64,000 nt of DNA from Alloacidobacterium dinghuense (GTDB lineage: Bacteria; Acidobacteriota; Terriglobia; Terriglobales; Acidobacteriaceae). This document shows positions 25,877 to 35,725 of the stretch, one piece after another. Under the pieces are notes generated by a model, which worked only from the letters and a program-made list of their open reading frames with translations, had not been told where the DNA came from and did no database searches. A program made the position numbers and the translations under genes. The first letter of the stretch is position 1. Each line of letters starts with the position of its first letter. The stretch covers positions 5,084,001 through 5,148,000 of the forward strand of contig NZ_CP060394.1 of NCBI RefSeq assembly GCF_014274465.1, in the 5' to 3' direction.

Positions 25877-27103
25877 TCAGAACATCGATGGCCTCGTATC
25901 GATCGGTCGATCGGCAAGATTCATTTCCCCCCGGATTGTGTTCTCCGTGAATTGCGGAAACGCTGAGGGAACGTTCGCTGTACCAATCACCATCGACTCG
26001 TCTTCGAGGCTGTTTACGCTGAAAATCGTCCGGCCAGCTGCATTCCTCCATGCGTGGATGAGTTCGTGTGCCAGCGCTACCTCGGCGGGGCGAAAATTCC
26101 ACGGGCTGTTCTTGTCGGGTATCGTTCCCGTGGGCATCTTCTCTTGACTTGGGTCGGCGCGCTTGGCACAGAGGTTGAATATTATGTTTGATCCACAACC
26201 GACATTGGGCAGCAGATAGCGCTCCAAGATCAGCTTCGTCATTAGATAGCCCTTCGGATTTGTGGCTTCGCACTTTCGCAGGAATGCGGCATCGAGTGGA
26301 CCCTGATCGCGGCCGAGAAGTCTTCGAACCTCTTGTTCCGTTTCGCGGCGCATTCCTGTCGGAACTGCGTTGAGTGCCGCATCCAGGTGAAGTGTTGTTC
26401 CCAGCCGATCATAGAGCGGGCGGTAATAGTCTACAGGTGTCTGCACGCTATCAGCGGTGAAGACCTCGCAATCCAGCCTGGGGTCCACAATGCTTTTCGG
26501 GGAAGCTCTCCTTCTGCTCCGGTAACTCCCATCGCCTTCGTCAGCGTTCGCTGCAGCCCTGGGCATCTTCTTTACATACTCCACAACCTGCAACAGAAGC
26601 TCGTCAAAAGTCCTTTGTGTGCCTTTGATCACGATCTGCTCATGGATCGCCTTAGTGAGGTCAGAGAACTCCCAATACTTGTTGTTCAGTGCCGTCGCCA
26701 CGTTTTCATTGAAGGAATTATTGGCCACTGTGCCCTGCACGGCGTTCTTTAGCGATTTGACAAGGTCGGCTCGGTGTTTTGCATAGCTCGTTCCTTCTAC
26801 CCGCGTCAGCAGCTCGGCGCTTAGCGTGTCGCCCGTCGAATTGCGTTCGCCCGTCGCGTCCGGACCCCTGTCCAGCGCTTGGCGCTTGCTCCTTGCCATG
26901 TAGATCAGGATGGGGTGGCTACACCGGACGAGCGCGACGATCAGAGCGCTGAAGCTCGCCGATGCCGCCCGCGCTTTATCGAGCACCGCGATCGTTCCTT
27001 TTACAAAGGCGGCGCCGAGTTCCGCGGGGGCGTCCACAGGGGCCTCCGGTCCGGAACGGTACTGGGGGGCGATCAGGATATTGTGGTTGTACACAACGGA
27101 CAT
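25877..27103 (-). CDS. M91-like HExxH zinc metallopeptidase (effector/toxin type)
   Basis: A 408-residue protein without a signal peptide. ATG 27101-27103 is backed by GGAGG ten bases upstream. Near residue 345 it has EVALAHELIHAWRNAAGR, an HExxH active site, followed after about 20 residues by EDESMVIG, which supplies a third acidic ligand. This order (LxHELIHAxRNAxG ... E-x-x-x-V/I-G) is that of peptidase family M91, known from NleD-type secreted effectors that cut host proteins. The first 300 residues are unrecognised and partly basic (SRRRASPK). As island cargo it may be a toxin or effector; substrate and delivery are unknown. Confidence 0.65.
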   Translation of the reverse strand: MSVVYNHNILIAPQYRSGPEAPVDAPAELGAAFVKGTIAVLDKARAASASFSALIVALVRCSHPILIYMARSKRQALDRGPDATGERNSTGDTLSAELLTRVEGTSYAKHRADLVKSLKNAVQGTVANNSFNENVATALNNKYWEFSDLTKAIHEQIVIKGTQRTFDELLLQVVEYVKKMPRAAANADEGDGSYRSRRRASPKSIVDPRLDCEVFTADSVQTPVDYYRPLYDRLGTTLHLDAALNAVPTGMRRETEQEVRRLLGRDQGPLDAAFLRKCEATNPKGYLMTKLILERYLLPNVGCGSNIIFNLCAKRADPSQEKMPTGTIPDKNSPWNFRPAEVALAHELIHAWRNAAGRTIFSVNSLEDESMVIGTANVPSAFPQFTENTIRGEMNLADRPIDTRPSMF

Positions 27104-27143
27104 CGTGGCAAGACCTCCGGTCGGACAATCTTAGTCGGCAATC

Positions 27144-27171
27144 GGCGAGAAGGGCGAGAAGGGCGAGAAGG
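27144..27171. repeat. Short 9-bp tandem repeat
   Basis: GGCGAGAAG is repeated three times in the 210-bp gap upstream of the M91-like gene. Nothing else is seen in that gap. Confidence 0.7.
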
Positions 27172-27325
27172 TCCGCACTTTGCGCCGGACGCACACCTGC
27201 CATTTGAGAGGTTGGCGCGACACTGCGCCAAGGAAGCTCTAGATTTTTCCCTGCAGATATGCATTCTGCGCTTCGGTCCAACGGGAGGCAAACTCTTTCT
27301 TTGACCTCTTTTCTTGCTGCTCCGA

Positions 27326-27540
27326 CCCGCGGATGAGATCGACAGGCTAAAGTCTCTACTGGGCAAGTCAATTACAGTCGTAGAAAGGCGATTTATCGAC
27401 CGTCGGGCAGCGTCTTCAGAATCGACGCAGAGGGCTCGCTGCGGATCTTTTTTCCTCTTGCCCGTCGCGGCTCTCCTTGGGAGGCTTACTCCAGTCAGCC
27501 GGTTCTTTCGCAACGCAGTCTGATCGAGGTAGTGAAGTAA
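27326..27540 (+). pseudogene. Truncated, frameshifted paralogue of the 310-codon PIN partner gene
   Basis: ADEIDRLKSLLGKSITVV in one frame, then KAIYRPSGSVFRIDAEGS in the next, match the segment AEEIDRLKPLLGKFITVV and KAVYRPSGSVLRIDAQGM of the gene at 32508-33440. The join needs a one-base shift near 27380. The 5' two-thirds of the gene are gone. The C-terminus after IDAEGS differs from the intact gene and ends at a TAA at 27538-27540, so this was a separate family member, not a recent duplication. Confidence 0.7.
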
Positions 27541-27978
27541 CATGGTCCCATGCCGAGGCGGCTGCCGAGAAAGACTTCCGGGCGAGGTGCATCGTCCTGA
27601 CGCGGGATGATTTTGGGTACGCGCCACAGCCGGCGGAGCGTGCAAACGACCTGATCGACAAGGGCACTTGGGATTCCATCGTCACGTTGCCGGACGATGT
27701 GGCGGTCCGGACAACGAACTATCACGGCACGGCTATCGGGCAACTGCACGATCTTTGGGGTGCGTGGATCGAGTGTTTCGGGGACCAGCATGATTGCATG
27801 TTCCCTGTCATGCTCGATGCGGCAGACGACTTCCAGGCCGCTACCTACACGGCGCTTACCGGGCGAAATCGTGCGTCACTCGTGCCGCATTTCAGATCCT
27901 CCGCGGCGAAATCTAGCGAAGGTAGACGAGTCTGCGCTAGAACTGCGCCAGAAGTTCATTCAGCTAAAATATGGCTGA
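27540..27978 (+). pseudogene. Broken gene of unknown function before hsdR
   Basis: One frame reads as protein-like from about 27540 to 27870 (EKDFRARCIVLTRDDFGYAP, NDLIDKGTWDSIVTLPDDV, YHGTAIGQLHDLWGAWIECF). The natural-looking end (RRNLAKVDESALELRQKFIQ, then LKYG and stop at 27976-27978) is in another frame, so a frameshift near 27870-27900 is likely. No clear start codon exists. The family is not recognised. By position it could have been the partner of the preceding fragment, as the PIN gene is of the intact copy. Confidence 0.4.
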
Positions 27979-28011
27979 TTGTTACACTGAAGCCAGCTTC
28001 CTTTTACTGCT

Positions 28012-30862
28012 TTGACTCCGGAACAAAAAGCCAGGGAGAAAATCGACCAACTCCTGACTGCCGCGGGCTGGTGCGTACAGAACCGCTCCAATGCCAATCT
28101 CGATGCTGCGCGCGGAGTGGCCATCCGAGAGTTTGCCCTTAATGCCGGCCACGGTGAGGCGGACTATCTCCTCTTCGTGGACGGGCAGGCCGCTGGAGTC
28201 GTGGAGGCCAAGAAGGAAGGCAGCACGCTCACCGGCGTTGAGATTCAGACAAGAAATACAGTGAAGGGAGGGCTGCCGGTCGTCCTGCCTGCTCCTCGCC
28301 GCCCGCTCCCATTCTGCTATGAGTCCACAGGAATAGAGACCCGTTTCACGAACTTGCTGGAACCGGAAGCCGCAAGCCGTCCGGTCTTCGCCTTCCACCG
28401 TCCCGCCACGCTCGCCGAGTGGCTTCAGGATGAGCTAACACAACTAGGGTCCACATCCAAAGCGCGGCTCGCTTCCATGCCAGATCTGCCTGAAGATGGC
28501 TTGCGCCCTGCCCAAGTACAAGCCATATCTTCCCTTGAGAAATCCCAGCGCGAAGGCCGCAGGCGCGCCGTCATTCAAATGGCCACGGGAGCCGGCAAGA
28601 CCTACACCGCCTGCAACTTCCTGTATCGTCTCATCAAATTCACTGGTGCTCGTCGTGTTCTGTTTCTGGTGGACCGCGGAAACCTCGGCCGCCAGACACT
28701 GAAAGAGTTCCAGGCCTTCCGCACACCGGATGATGGCCGCATCTTCACGGAGCTTTATAACGTCCAGCACCTGCAATCGAATCGAATTGATCCGGTGGCG
28801 AAGGTGTGCATCTCCACCATCCAGCGATTGTTCTCGATGCTCAAGGGTGAAGATCTAGACCCGGAGTTGGATGAGCTTTCCGGCGCCTCGCTCGAAATGC
28901 TCAAGCGTCCACCCGAGCCCATTACCTACAATCCGATCTCCCGATCGAGACCTTCGACATCATCGTCACCGACGAGTGCCATCGCTCCATCTACAACTTG
29001 TGGCGGCAAGTGCTCGAATACTTCGACGCCTCGCTCATCGGCCTCACTGCCACGCCCTCCAAGCAGACTATGGGCTTCTTCCATCAGAACCTAGTGATGG
29101 AATACCCCTACGAGCAGGCCGTCGCCGACGGGGTCAACGTCGATTTTGACCTCTACGAAATCCGCACCCACATCAGCGAGTTCGGCGAAACCATCAACGC
29201 CGGCTTTCACGTCGATTATCGCGACCGCCAGACCCGCAAAGTCCGCTGGGAGCTGGCCGATCAGGATATCCCCTACGACGCCGACGAGCTCGACCGCCGC
29301 GTTGTCGTACCCGACCAGATACGCACCATCATCCGCACCTTCCGCGACCGGCTCTTCACCGAAATCTTCCCTGGCCGCACCGAAGTCCCCAAAGCGCTCA
29401 TCTTTGCCAAGGACGACAGCCACGCAGACGACATCGTCCAGATCCTCCGCGAAGAGTTCGGCAAGGGCAACGACTTCGCTCAGAAGATCACCTATCGCGC
29501 CGGCACAGCCAAAGTCCGGACAAAGAAGACGGACGCAGACGGCAAGGAATACGAAGTCGATGAGTGGATCACGCAGGGATTGAAGCCTGAAGACCTGCTC
29601 AGCCAGTTCCGCACCAGCTACTACCCCCGCATCGCCGTCACGGTGGACATGATCGCCACCGGCACCGACATCCGTCCGCTCGAAATCGTCATGTTCATGC
29701 GCGCGGTCAAAAGCCGGACACTCTTCGAGCAGATGAAAGGCCGTGGCGCCCGCATTGTCACGCCCACCGAGCTGCAGGGCGTAACCCCCGACGCCAAAAC
29801 GAAAGACCACTTCGTCCTCATCGACGCAGTCGGCCTTGAACCGGAAAAGATGCAGGACACGCAGCCGCTCGATCGCAAAAAGAACATCGCCCTCGACAAG
29901 CTGCTCGAACTCGTCACCTTCGGCAACCGCGAGGCCGACGTCCTCAGCTCCATTGCGTCGCGCCTCGCGCGTCTCGATCGCCAGCTCACGCCTGAAGATC
30001 GCCTCTCGCTCACCGAGGCGGCAAACGGCCAGCCACTTTCTTTCATTGCCAGCGAGATCGTCGCCGCGCTTGACCCCGACCGGCATATCGAAGCCGCAAA
30101 GACGCTCAACGGCGGAACCGAACCTACAGAGGAGCAGACTGCGCAGCTAGAAGGCAATTGCTGCAGGAAGCCGCAAAGCCGCTCGCCTCCAATCCGGCGC
30201 TACGCAACCTTATCCTGGGTGTGAAAAAAAGCTATGAGCAGATCATTGATACTGTGAATCAGGATCAGCTCACATTTGCCGGCCCAGCCCAGGAGCAGCG
30301 TGAGAAAGCGCTGCGCATCGTGCAGTCGTTTGAGCAGTTCCTCGCGGAAAACAAGGACGAAATCGAGGTGTTGCAGATTCTCTACAGTAAACCCTACGCC
30401 GTTGGGCTCTCATTGAAGCAGGTCAAAGCGCTGGCTAAAACCATCGAGAAGCCCATCGATGGCCGCATGCCTCTCCAGCCCGACCAGCTCTGGCAGGCCT
30501 ACGAAAGGCTCGACCACGAACATGTGCGCGGCAGTCGCACCGAAGTCGCAGCCGACATCGTCAACCTGGTCCGGTACGCACTTCACCAAAAGGGCGAACT
30601 CGTCCCCCGCAGAGCCGAAGTCGACTATCGCTTCACCGAATGGCTCGACCAGCAACACTCCGTCGGAGTCAGCTTCACTCCTGAGCAGATGAGCTGGCTT
30701 GAGGCGATCCGCGATCACGTGGCATCAAGTCTCACAGTCGAGCCGGACGATTTCGAACTGGATCCGTTTGTGAAGTGGGGCGGATTGGGAAAAGCGCAGC
30801 AGGTCTTTGGCCCGCAGTTTCTGCCACTGCTCACGCAACTAAATGAGGTGCTGGCAGCATGA
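28012..30862 (+). pseudogene. hsdR: Type I restriction endonuclease subunit R, two frameshifts
   Basis: Stitched together, this is a near-complete HsdR: an N-terminal nuclease domain (HGEADYLLFVDGQAAGVVEA, the D...ExK site), helicase Walker A VIQMATGAGKTYTACN, Walker B-type DECHRS, SLIGLTATP, and the later helicase motifs (MIATGTDIRPLEIVMFMRAV). The frame breaks near 28934 (Asn-Pro | Leu-Pro-Ile-Glu-Thr) and near 30154 (Gln-Leu-Glu-Gly | Leu-Leu-Gln-Glu). Both are consistent with loss of a single base. It starts at TTG 28012 without a good ribosome site and overlaps hsdS by 4 bp. DNA translocation and cleavage must be lost. Confidence 0.9.
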
Positions 30863-32455
30863 GCGTCATCAAGGATTTCTATCCACTGAATCTGGATGAA
30901 CTTCCATTAGGCTGGGAAGCAGTCATTGTTGGTCAAGCAATCCCCGATATCCAGTCCGGTTTCCCGAGTGGGATTCACAATAAAGAAGGACTGGGCATAC
31001 CTCACCTACGTCCAATGAACGTGAGCCGAGATGGAGACTTAGATCTGGGTGATGTGAAATATGTACCGCCCACAGCTGGCGATTCTCGCGTAATCAAAGG
31101 AGATGTGCTCTTTAATAATACGAATAGCCCAGAATTGATAGGGAAGACTACCTATATTCGAACTCCCATTCCGGAGACTACATTCTCAAATCACATGACA
31201 AGACTGAGGCCGCCATCTGGAATACATCCAGGCTTCGTCGCATATCAACTACATTTTCTGTGGATGAAGGGCTATTTTCGTCATCGGTGTACGAACCATG
31301 TAAATCAAGCAAGTATTAGTTCATCAGCATTGTCATCCTCAGTACCACTTATCGTTGCTCCACCCGAAGAACAAGACCGCATAGTCGCCGAAATCGAAAA
31401 GCAGTTCACTCGGCTCGATGCCGCAACAGGGGCGCTCAAGCGCGTGCAGGCGAATCTGAAGCGCTACCGCGCCTCGGTGCGCAAGGCTGCCTGCGAGGGG
31501 CGGCTTGTGTCCACCGAAGCCGAACTCGCTAGCAAGGATGGCCGCGACTACGAACCGGCAGACAAGCTGCTCGAACGCATCCTCAAAGAGCGCCGCGCCT
31601 GCTGGGAAGCCAACACCCTGGCCAAAATGAAGGCCGCAGGCAAGCCTCCCAAAGACGACCGCTGGAAACAAAATTACAAGGACCCAGTCGCCCCCGATAT
31701 TAGGGGCTTGCCCACACTGCCCGAGGGTTGGACTCGCGTCAGACTCGATACTATTGCTGAGGTAATTGATCCAAATCCCTCACACCGAACACCGAAATAT
31801 GTTGCTGACGGCCCCGCCTTCGTATCAGCTGAGAACTTCGTCGGCGAGAGCTCCATTGACTTTTCTGTCGGACGCAGAGTCAGCCTAGACGTATTAAATG
31901 ACCAAATAAATCGATTCGAAATCCGTTCCGGTGCATTCGTGATGTCTCGGTATGGCACGATCGGGAAGAACATGCAAGATACCACCCGAACGAACATATT
32001 GCCTTTCCTACTCATTAGTACTTATCCAAGCAACTTGTCCGCAAGTTGATGGCGACTTTCTGCGTATTGTTTGCTCATCAAACGTTATTCGCGAGATCGC
32101 TCTGAGCAGAGTTCAAGGCGCAACCATCCCTGATCTCGGAGTGGCCCACATTCGTTCGCTTCCGATCGCGCTTCCTCCGCTAGAAGAACAGCGTCGAATC
32201 GTCGAGCAAGTTGAGCGACGAATTTCAATGATTGATAGCGCTTCGGAAAACGTGATTCATAAGTCGATTCACGCAGAGAAACTACGCAGCGGAATACTCG
32301 ATTCAGCATTTGCAGGACGTCTAACGACGCAGGACCCCGCCGACGAACCCGCCTCCGCGTTACTGAAGCGTATCCGGCAAGAAGGAAGCAAAGCCAAAGC
32401 CCGAGGTATTCAACGGGAGCTGGTATACGCTTCCGAAGGTGTCGAAGTCAGCTAA
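30859..32455 (+). pseudogene. hsdS: Type I restriction-modification specificity subunit S, one frameshift
   Basis: ATG 30859 overlaps the hsdR stop (ATGA). Two target-recognition domains are present, each ending in the conserved helix entry: VAPPEEQDRIVAEIEKQFTR (about residue 170) and ALPPLEEQRRIVEQVERRIS near the C-terminus. The second recognition domain starts at LPEGWTRVRLDTIAEVIDPN. Within it, after MSRYGTIGK, the frame changes near 31975 (one extra base or two lost) to SYSLVLIQATCPQVDGDF. The first half alone (to 32049) could still be translated. This subunit would set the bipartite DNA target of the complex. Confidence 0.9.
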
Positions 32456-32507
32456 AATGAACCACCGGGGGTGAGTTTTCCTGAAATATGTAGAGCAACA
32501 AGTCGTA

Positions 32508-33440
32508 ATGCAGACCAGCGGTCATTTTGGCCGCCGACTGCCGCTGGACTTCTGCGGGGATTTCTTTCGCCGGCTGGCTCCAATGGTCACCTCCTCGGTG
32601 CGGATGGCCATCGAGGGCAGCAGCTCTCCTGTTGGTGCACCACCAGCATGGCTGCGCCGTGCCGCCGATGTCCGCGTCCTCGGCTGGACGGAAACCGACG
32701 CCTGTGCCACAGTTCTGCAGGTTGAAGCTCCTCCGCTGGGCGAAGCAGCCGAAGAGATTTACAAGCAGACAGCCTTTTGGGACACCAAGCCGGAACCACA
32801 GGAAACCGCGCTAAATATATTCGCACGAGTTGCGAAGGAAGTAAGGAGCGGAAATTTAGATAGTTCGCTTTATGACCTCGGGCTTCTGAAACGTTTTGGC
32901 AATGCTAACCGGCTGTTCGGCCAGCAGGTGGAGTTCGTAGACTTGCCTGAGAGATGGACGCCAGATTCGCCTTTAGCTCGCCTCGACCGCGACGTCGCTG
33001 TGCGCGCGCAGCAGCTGACAGAACAGACCCCCGCCTCGCGGCAGGTCCGCGTATCTGGTCGACTGGACATGATGCGGCACAGCACGCGGTCGTTTGAAAT
33101 GATTCTCGAGGACGGCAGGCCAGTTCGCGGCGTATTGGAAAACGCGGAAGAAATCGATCGCTTGAAGCCGTTGCTGGGCAAGTTCATCACGGTTGTCGGC
33201 AAGGCGGTCTATCGTCCGTCCGGAAGCGTTCTTCGCATTGATGCGCAAGGCATGGAAGAGGGGACTGCAGAATCGCGATTGTTCACGCGGATTCCACCCC
33301 CGATTTTGCACCGCGTCCCATCATCCCGGATTCGCACCGGCGATCAGAACAGGAACTGGATGGACGCTTTCTTTGGCACCTGGCCGGGTGATGAGACCGA
33401 TGAAGAACTGCTAGAGATGCTGAGAGAGGTCCGTGGCTAG
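32508..33440 (+). CDS. Unrecognised 310-residue protein, partner of the PIN gene
   Basis: An intact ORF between hsdS and the PIN gene, ending 8 bp inside the PIN start, so both are coupled. Predicted soluble; no signal or membrane segment. It has an N-terminal basic part (FGRRLPLDFCGDFFRRL), a helical middle (QETALNIFARVAKEVRSG, VAVRAQQLTEQTPASRQVRV) and a conserved block AEEIDRLKPLLGKFITVVGK, YRPSGSVLRIDAQG, which recurs in the pseudogene at 27326. By position it could be the antitoxin of the PIN toxin, though antitoxins are usually far shorter. Family not recognised. ATG 32508 is taken as the start. Confidence 0.6.
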   Translation: MQTSGHFGRRLPLDFCGDFFRRLAPMVTSSVRMAIEGSSSPVGAPPAWLRRAADVRVLGWTETDACATVLQVEAPPLGEAAEEIYKQTAFWDTKPEPQETALNIFARVAKEVRSGNLDSSLYDLGLLKRFGNANRLFGQQVEFVDLPERWTPDSPLARLDRDVAVRAQQLTEQTPASRQVRVSGRLDMMRHSTRSFEMILEDGRPVRGVLENAEEIDRLKPLLGKFITVVGKAVYRPSGSVLRIDAQGMEEGTAESRLFTRIPPPILHRVPSSRIRTGDQNRNWMDAFFGTWPGDETDEELLEMLREVRG

Positions 33441-33918
33441 GGGAACGCTCTACCTCCTTGATACAAACATTCTGCTCGCCCTGGTTCGAGGCAAGGACCT
33501 GGCCAATTACATCACTCAAACCTATGGGCTCGCTGAGATTTTGAAACGACCCCTGATCAGCGTTGTGAGTCATGGAGAGCTGCTTGCTATGGCTGCCCGA
33601 CAGAGCTGGATCGAGAAGAAACGGGAGTCTCTGAACGCTGTACTTGCCAGCATGATCACGATGGATCTGAATGACCCGGAGATACTTGCAGGGTACGTGG
33701 CTGTTGATCAGGCAAATTTGAAAGTGAAGGGTGGTTCCAGGGCGCTCTCGAACAATGACATGTGGATTGCCGCAACAACCCGGGCAGCTAACGCGGTGTT
33801 GCTCACCTCAGACAAGGACTTCCTTCATCTGCACCCGAATGTATGCGCGGTGGAATATGTCAACCCGCAATCGAAGCTGCCCGAAACGATCTCAGGTTCA
33901 CAACAGACAATTCAATGA
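33433..33918 (+). CDS. PIN-domain ribonuclease, VapC-like toxin
   Basis: A 161-residue protein with the PIN acidic cluster: LYLLDTNILLALV (first Asp) at residues 6-18, ISVVSHGELLAMA (Glu), and SNNDMWIAATTRAANAVLLT with the DxW pair, then SDKDFLHL (last Asp). PIN toxins such as VapC cut tRNA or rRNA. It begins at GTG 33433 inside the end of the 310-codon gene. Its TGA overlaps the hsdM ATG (33915-33918). It thus sits inside the restriction-modification operon, coupled on both sides, and remains intact while the hsd genes are broken. Confidence 0.88.
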   Translation: MARGTLYLLDTNILLALVRGKDLANYITQTYGLAEILKRPLISVVSHGELLAMAARQSWIEKKRESLNAVLASMITMDLNDPEILAGYVAVDQANLKVKGGSRALSNNDMWIAATTRAANAVLLTSDKDFLHLHPNVCAVEYVNPQSKLPETISGSQQTIQ

Positions 33919-35572
33919 CATCCAACGCAATCGTCCAGAAACTCTGGAATTACTGCAATATCCTTCGCGATGACGGCCTCTCCTACCAGGACTACATCGA
34001 ACAGCTCACCTTCCTGCTCTTCCTGAAGATGGCCGACGAGCGCCAGGCCATGCTTCCCGGCCAGCAAGCTCTGATTCCGGCCGACTTGAATTGGAAGAGC
34101 CTGGAGCGCCTCGATGGAGATCCCCTCGAAAACCAGTACCGCCACATCCTCGCCGAACTCGGCAAGAAGCGCGGCACGCTGGGCGTGATCTTCCGCAAGG
34201 CGCAGAACAAGATTCAGGACCCGGCCAGCTGAAGCGCCTGGTCAGCGACCTGATCGGCAAAGAGCAGTGGACCACGCTCGGCGTAGATGTGAAGGGCGAC
34301 GCTTACGAAGGTCTGCTCGAAAAGAACGCCGCCGACGTGAAAGGCGGCGCGGGACAGTACTTCACGCCGCGCGCCCTGATCCAGGCGATCGTGGACGTGA
34401 TGCGCCCCGAGCCGGGACAGCTCATCCATGATCCGGCCTGCGGCACTGGTGGCTTCCTGCTTGCCGCCTATGACTACATCACCAAGCATCACAAATTGGA
34501 CAAGGACCAGAAGCTCCACCTGAAGAACGAAGCCCTGAGCGGAGTAGAGCTGGTCGACGCCACCGCCCGCATCTGCGCCATGACCTATACAGGGCATCGG
34601 AACTTCAAGTCCTTTCACGTCGAGCAGGCAATTGCGTTCAAGAAGCACCTGGCCGAGCAAAAGGCGCAACAGTCTGGAGAGAACCTGAGCAAGGCGACTC
34701 TATATGCCACTCTTACGAAACTCAAGCGTTTCTTCCAGTGGCTTGCGTGGCAGCCTGGCTACAAATCGCGTCTCCAGTATTCGGATGCGGAATATTTCAA
34801 TCTTTCCGACAATGATACTCGTATTGCCGTTGCCAGAAGGGAGCAGCGAATCCCTACATTGGAACAGATCAAGCACGTTATTCATGCGATGCCTGGCACC
34901 ACGGAGATTGAGCGCCGCAACCGAGCCCTAATTGCATTCACGCTGCTCACAGGCGCTCGGGACAGTGCCATCGCATCGATGAAGCTGAAGCACATTGATC
35001 TGGTCTCGGGCTGCGCCCATCAGGACGCGCGGGATGTGAAGACCAAATTCAGCAAGACTTTCACCACGTATTTCTTCCCCGTGGGTGAGGAGGTTCACAG
35101 AATTGTGGAGGAGTGGGTGTCCTTTTTGAGAGAGGAGAAACTCTGGGGCAATGAGGATCCCCTTTTCCCATCGACACGCATTGCATTGGGAGCAAATCAC
35201 CAGTTTGGAGTCACGGGGCTGGATCGGGCCCACTGGAGCAGCGCTTCACCCATTCGTGCAATATTTCGCGATGCCTTCGAGCTTGCGGGGCTACCATACT
35301 TCAATCCCCACTGCTTCCGAAATACCCTTGTCAAACTGGGCGAGGACGTATGCAAAACTCCCGAAGAGTTCAAGGCGTGGAGCCAGAACCTCGGGCATGA
35401 GAAGGTCCTGACAACCTTCCTCAGCTATGGCGCGGTTGCGTCTCATCGCCAAGGCGAGATCATTCGAGGATTGGGAACCCCGCAAAAGGCGAATCACGCG
35501 GCTGCCGACGAAATTGTCGAGGCCTTGTTTAGAAAATTACGCAGTACTGGTGTGGACATGCAGAGGCTATGA
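33915..35572 (+). pseudogene. hsdM: hsdM fragment joined in frame to a tyrosine recombinase
   Basis: ATG 33915 opens HsdM (KLWNYCNILRDDGLSYQDYI); one base is missing near 34222 (IQDPA | LKRLVSDLIG). The methyltransferase continues with GGAGQYFTPRALIQAI and the SAM site DPACGTGGFLLAA, then stops at ELVDATARICAMT, before the catalytic NPPF/Y motif. At about 34585 it runs in frame into a recombinase lacking its first residues (YTGHRNFKSFHVEQAIAFKK). That part keeps the catalytic LTGARDSAIASMK (Arg), HCFRNTLVK (HxxR), LGHEKV (His) and the FLSYG Tyr, to a stop at 35572. The methyltransferase is dead; the recombinase domain may be intact but lacks its own start. Confidence 0.85.
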
Positions 35573-35725
35573 TTTCGAGTACTAGGTAGTCTGCTGGTTA
35601 GAACCCTTAGGGATTCGGGACATTCACGAGATTCGTCCAATCCAAGATCAGGAGCTCTGGAATTGAGCACTAGGAGGAACTAGCTACTCATCGCCTACCT
35701 GGGCAAACGCCATACAATCAGCTAG

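Noticed and set aside
26879-27304. Plus-strand frame of 141 codons opposite the M91-like gene start
   Set aside because: It overlaps the ribosome site and N-terminus of the supported minus-strand gene and ends in a short tandem repeat.
29091-30086. Minus-strand frame of 331 codons within hsdR
   Set aside because: It is antisense to clear helicase motifs and has Gly/Asp/Val-rich shadow composition.
28012-30862. Frameshifts in hsdR as sequencing errors
   Set aside because: Possible for one site, but independent indels cluster in int and all hsd genes while all housekeeping genes of the window are intact.
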